Below, piece after piece: positions 60,055-64,000 of a stretch of DNA of 64,000 bases. Numbering within the stretch: the first letter of the stretch is position 1; each line of letters starts with the position of its first letter. This stretch comes from DAHVFK01 sp035310985 (GTDB lineage: Bacteria > Pseudomonadota > Gammaproteobacteria > Burkholderiales > SG8-39). Where the stretch lies: assembly GCA_035310985.1 (NCBI GenBank), contig DATGDH010000037.1, positions 59,959 to 123,958 of the forward strand. The letters run 5' to 3'. Under the pieces are notes generated by a model that made no database searches, had not been told where the DNA came from, and was given only the letters and a program-made list of their open reading frames with translations. Made by a program: the position numbers and the translations under genes.

Positions 60055-61581
60055 CTAAAGGGTCAGTCGCGCCGCGCTCGGATGCTCCAGCAGAGCGGCC
60101 ACCTGCCGCTCGCCGCGGTAGATGCCGCACGCGAGGACATAGTTGCCTTCGCGCTCGACGTAGCTGGACTTCGGCTCGACCTTGCCCGACCGCGGATTCG
60201 TCCAGCGGTAGTCTACCCAGCCGCGGCCTCGCGTGAGCGCGACCTGCACGAACTCGGCCGAGAATCTCTTGCCGTCGCTATCCGTCAGCTGAGAGTCGTC
60301 CCTTCCGACAATCGCCGGGTTGCCGCCGTTTGCGCACACCACGCAGTTCATGTCGAGCACGGCCAGGTAGAGGTCCCCTTCGACGAAGCGGCCGCGCGGG
60401 TCGCTGAACTCGGCGAATGCCTTGTCGGGACCTTGCGCACGCAGATGAGCGATGCCTCTGCGCACCAGCGCGATCGCGCGCTCGCGCGATTCGGCGCGGT
60501 CGGTCTTGAACGAGGCGACCGCCCGGCCGAGGCGTTCCGCCGCCTGCTCGAAGGACATGACGGCCGCGGACGACTGCTCCACGAGCGCCGCGTTCTGCTG
60601 CGTTGCTTGCTCGAGCTGCTCGATCGCCTTCTTGATCTCCTCGACGCCAGCGCTCTGCTCCGCCGATGCCCCGGCGATCTGATCGATCACGACGCTTACC
60701 TCGCCCACGCTCGTCACCGCATGCCCGAATGCTTCCTCGGTCTCGCTCACCAGCCGCGCGCCCTCTGCGACGCCCGCAACCGATTCCTCGATCAGAGCCT
60801 TCACTTCCTTGGCGGCGCCGGCGCTGCGCTGCGCGAGGGCCCGGACCTCGCTCGCCACCACCGCGAAGCCGCGGCCCTGCTCGCCCGCGCGCGCCGCTTC
60901 CACCGCCGCGTTCAGGGCCAGGATGTTCGTCTGGAACGAGATGCCGTCGATCACGCCGATGATCTCGGCGACCTTCTTCGAGCCCACGTCGATGCGCTCG
61001 ATCGTGTCGCTGAGGCGTCGCATCGACTCCGCGGCCCGCCCGGCTGCGCTGCGGGAATCCCGCGCGAGGCCGCTTGCCCGATGACAGCTGTCCGCGTTCT
61101 GGCGCACCGTGGCGGAGAGCTCCTCCATCGCGCTCGAAGTCTCCTCGAGGGTGGACGCTTGCCTGTCGGTGCGCTGAGAAAGATTCGCATAGCCGCCGGA
61201 AATCTCCTGCGAGGCGGACAAAATCGATGCGGCGCCTGCGTGCACTTCGGAGACGATGCTCGCCAGATTCCCCGCCATGCGGGCGACCGACGCCCACATG
61301 ACGCCCGCTTCGGATGCGTCCTCCTTCTCGGCCTGCAATCGCATCGACAGGTCGCCGCTGGCGATACGCTCGGCGGCCGCGCCGATGCGCAGGAGCCCGC
61401 CGCGCGAGAGAAGCACGAACGAGGCCAGCAGGTACAGCGCGGCCGCGAACGCCAGCCAGGCCGCGGCCCCGAGGACCGACAGCGACTGCGCGATGAAGAA
61501 CAGCGCTCCGATCAGGACGAGATTGCCGAGCAGGCTCAGGCGACCCGCGACTTTGAAGCCAGGTCCGAAAAATGCCCGCAA
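60055..61581 (-). CDS. Methyl-accepting chemotaxis protein with C-terminal Cache domain
   Basis: 508 aa. Two adjacent membrane helices (about 14-60) have almost no periplasmic loop, followed by a HAMP-like region and the signalling hairpin whose tip reads D-G-I-S-F-Q-T-N-I-L-A-L-N-A-A-V-E-A-A-R-A-G. The last 120 residues match the sCache_2 domain (D-P-R-G-R-F-V-E-G-D-L-Y, G-W-V-D-Y-R-W-T-N-P, K-S-S-Y-V) but sit in the cytoplasm, with a C-V-V-C pair in the first strand. The TTG after GGGGGAGGG is preferred to an earlier TTG. It senses an internal signal and talks to CheA/CheW; no che genes are nearby. Confidence 0.88.
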   Translation of the reverse strand: MRAFFGPGFKVAGRLSLLGNLVLIGALFFIAQSLSVLGAAAWLAFAAALYLLASFVLLSRGGLLRIGAAAERIASGDLSMRLQAEKEDASEAGVMWASVARMAGNLASIVSEVHAGAASILSASQEISGGYANLSQRTDRQASTLEETSSAMEELSATVRQNADSCHRASGLARDSRSAAGRAAESMRRLSDTIERIDVGSKKVAEIIGVIDGISFQTNILALNAAVEAARAGEQGRGFAVVASEVRALAQRSAGAAKEVKALIEESVAGVAEGARLVSETEEAFGHAVTSVGEVSVVIDQIAGASAEQSAGVEEIKKAIEQLEQATQQNAALVEQSSAAVMSFEQAAERLGRAVASFKTDRAESRERAIALVRRGIAHLRAQGPDKAFAEFSDPRGRFVEGDLYLAVLDMNCVVCANGGNPAIVGRDDSQLTDSDGKRFSAEFVQVALTRGRGWVDYRWTNPRSGKVEPKSSYVEREGNYVLACGIYRGERQVAALLEHPSAARLTL

Positions 61582-61664
61582 GTGACCCTCCCCCGCCAAT
61601 GATTTTCAAGCGAATTCTAGGCGGCGCGGGCAACCGGCGAACGTGAATTGCCCGCTCCGCAAGA

Positions 61665-61670
61665 TATAAT
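61665..61670 (+). promoter_or_regulatory. -10 candidate for the MoxR/VWA pair
   Basis: A perfect TATAAT 28 nt before the MoxR start codon in the divergent spacer; no convincing -35. Confidence 0.5.
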
Positions 61671-61698
61671 TTGACAATTTCCCAGCAGACCCACCCTC

Positions 61699-62544
<846 letters not shown>

Positions 62545-62545
62545 T

Positions 62546-63718
62546 TTGCTGATCGACTTCTTCCTCAAGCTGAAAAGCCACAAGCTGCCGGTCTCGATCA
62601 AGGAGTACCTGACCCTCATCGAGGCGCTGCAAAAGGGCGTGATCGGCCCGTCGGTGGACGACTTCTACTACCTGAGCCGCGCGACGCTGGTGAAGGACGA
62701 GGCGAATTTCGACAAGTTCGACCGCGCCTTCGCCGAGTTCTGGCAGGGGGTCGAGACCATCCCCGGCATCGAGGCGAAGATCCCGCTCGAGTGGCTGCTC
62801 AAGCAGGTCGAGCTGACGCTCTCCGAGGAGGAAAAGAAGAAGATCGAGGCGCTCGGCGGCTGGGAAAAGCTCATGGAGACGCTGAAGAAGCGCCTCGAAG
62901 AGCAAAAGGGCCGGCATCAGGGCGGCAACAAGTGGATCGGCACCGGCGGCACCTCGCCGTTCGGCGCCTACGGCTACAACCCCGAGGGCATCCGGATCGG
63001 CCAGGACAAGAGCCGCAACCGCAGCGCGGTCAAGGTCTGGGATCAGCGCGAGTACCGCAATCTGGATGACTCGGTCGAGCTCGGCACGCGCAACATCAAG
63101 GTCGCCCTGCGCCGCCTGCGCAAGTTCGCGCGCGACGGGGCGCCCGAGGAGTTCGACCTGGAAGGCACGATCGACTCGACCGCGAAGAAAGCCTACCTCG
63201 ACATCCACATGCGGCCCGAGCGGCGCAACACCGTCAAGGTGCTCATGCTGCTCGACATCGGCGGCACGATGGACGACCACGTCAAGCTGTGCGAAGAGCT
63301 GTTCTCGGCGTCGAAGACCGAGTTCAAGCACTTCGAGCACTTCTACTTCCACAACTGCCTGTACGACTTCGTGTGGAGGGACAACCGCCGTCGCCACTCC
63401 GAGCGCACCCGCACCTGGGACCTGCTGCACAAGTACGGGCACGACTACAAGGTGATCTTCGTCGGCGACGCCACCATGAGCCCCTACGAGATCCTGCAGC
63501 CGGGCGGCTCGATCGAATACTTCAACGAGGAGCCGGGCGCGCTGTGGATGAAGCGCGTCACCGACATCTACGCCAAGTGCGTCTGGCTCAACCCCGAGCC
63601 CGAGGAGATCTGGCCCTACCGCCAGTCGATCCAGGTGATGAAGGAGCTGATGAACGGGCGCATGTTCCCGACCACGCTCGCCGGGCTCGAGAAGGCGATG
63701 AAGCTGCTCGCGAAGTAG
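62546..63718 (+). CDS. VWA domain protein, CoxE-like partner of MoxR
   Basis: 390 aa from a TTG start one base after the ATPase gene. A helical N-terminal half (S-I-K-E-Y-L-T-L-I-E-A-L) includes a Lys/Glu coiled segment (about 90-125) and a G-G-T-S-P-F-G-A-Y-G linker. The VWA domain starts near 225; its metal site reads D-I-G-G-T-M instead of D-x-S-x-S, so the two Ser ligands are replaced by Gly and Thr. Late motifs G-D-A-T-M-S-P-Y and W-L-N-P-E-P-E are conserved in this family. It is presumed to work with the MoxR protein on a client enzyme. Confidence 0.88.
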   Translation: MLIDFFLKLKSHKLPVSIKEYLTLIEALQKGVIGPSVDDFYYLSRATLVKDEANFDKFDRAFAEFWQGVETIPGIEAKIPLEWLLKQVELTLSEEEKKKIEALGGWEKLMETLKKRLEEQKGRHQGGNKWIGTGGTSPFGAYGYNPEGIRIGQDKSRNRSAVKVWDQREYRNLDDSVELGTRNIKVALRRLRKFARDGAPEEFDLEGTIDSTAKKAYLDIHMRPERRNTVKVLMLLDIGGTMDDHVKLCEELFSASKTEFKHFEHFYFHNCLYDFVWRDNRRRHSERTRTWDLLHKYGHDYKVIFVGDATMSPYEILQPGGSIEYFNEEPGALWMKRVTDIYAKCVWLNPEPEEIWPYRQSIQVMKELMNGRMFPTTLAGLEKAMKLLAK

Positions 63719-63736
63719 CGCGCAGCCCGAAGGTAC

Positions 63737-63991
63737 CTAGAGCGCGTTGAAGATGCCGTTGATCGCGTCTTCGGCCAGGCCGAAGCCGGCACCCATGCCG
63801 AGTCCCGCGGTGAGATTGCCGAGGAACCCGCCGCCGCCCGAGCTCGCCCAGCCGCGCGGCTGCACGCTCGGATTGGGATGGGTCTGCAGCTGCGCCTCCA
63901 GGGTCTGGATGTACTGACCCATCTGCGTCACCAGATTCGCGAGCATCTGGTTCTCGTTCTGCACCGACATCGCGATCTCGCGCAGGTCCAT
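63737..63991 (-). CDS. Hypothetical protein with helical N-terminus and glycine-rich tail (5' end uncertain)
   Basis: 84 aa if it starts at the ATG at 63991, but the frame stays open to the window edge, so it may be the C-terminal part of a longer gene. An amphipathic helix with heptad-like spacing (L-A-N-L-V-T-Q-M-G-Q-Y-I-Q-T-L-E) precedes a Gly-rich stretch (G-G-G-G-F-L-G-N-L-T-A-G-L-G-M-G-A-G-F-G). No family is recognised. It converges with the VWA gene, 18 nt away. Confidence 0.5.
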   Translation of the reverse strand: MDLREIAMSVQNENQMLANLVTQMGQYIQTLEAQLQTHPNPSVQPRGWASSGGGGFLGNLTAGLGMGAGFGLAEDAINGIFNAL

Positions 63992-64000
63992 CGACCATTC

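Overview
The window reads as chromosomal DNA of a GC-rich (about 70% by eye), gene-dense betaproteobacterium, most likely of the Burkholderiales type. The grounds are a class I PHA synthase, a TctCBA system with a Bug-type binding protein, a dapA-bamC pair, the aat-bpt-pyrD order, DUF1841 and DUF3422 proteins, and IorAB molybdenum hydroxylases. No species name can be justified from the sequence alone. There is no CRISPR array, rRNA, intact insertion sequence or prophage; the one RNA gene found is tRNA-Arg(CCU).

Layout. 1-3395 (minus): the N-terminal two thirds of phaC, then a slipin/NfeD membrane pair. 3428-13806 (plus): one probable operon of a double-length UvrA, RtcA, a cyclic-2,3-diphosphoglycerate-synthase-like protein and a first IorAB pair, closed by a strong terminator. 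13856-18053: a secreted alpha/beta hydrolase, a glycine-zipper protein, a second terminator and a second IorAB pair. 18198-24735: RhlE-type helicase, PepN, an SLC13/ArsB-like permease and DUF3422. 24769-32604: NnrU, an acyl-CoA dehydrogenase with a divergent AraC regulator, a FlK-type thioesterase, a broken dedA, NDH-2, a YffB-like reductase, and an SMP-30 lactonase with a ThDP enzyme. 32611-33305 is a GC-poor islet with one small membrane-protein gene, flanking inverted repeats and integron-like core sites. 33306-39405: DUF3617-like and DUF1697 proteins, a rhodanese, an MbfA-like iron exporter, SlyD, PrxQ, a RoxA/YcfD oxygenase, a hypothetical gene and a lipoprotein.

39408-46885 (minus) is a tightly packed eight-gene run: amino-acid permease, hydrolase, OxyR, zinc alcohol dehydrogenase, methyltransferase, DapA, BamC and an MBL hydrolase. 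After tRNA-Arg come TctABC (minus), MaoC, acyl-CoA synthetase, haloacid dehalogenase, Nudix and Amt. 54680-59264 (plus) holds a Tat-exported Rieske protein, the N-degron transferases Aat and Bpt, PyrD, a 2[4Fe-4S] ferredoxin, Nth and DUF1841. The right end has two small cytochromes c, a chemoreceptor with a C-terminal Cache domain, a MoxR ATPase/VWA pair and an incomplete or short hypothetical gene.

Most genes are housekeeping or metabolic. The parts most worth a second look are the asymmetric tandem UvrA coupled to RtcA and the archaeal-type cDPGS homologue, the cassette-like islet, the doubly damaged dedA, the duplicated IorAB locus, and several -10 boxes lying 6-9 nt before ATG codons, which suggests leaderless or nearly leaderless mRNAs. 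Genes often overlap, both head-to-tail (ATGA, GTGA, TGATG) and tail-to-tail.
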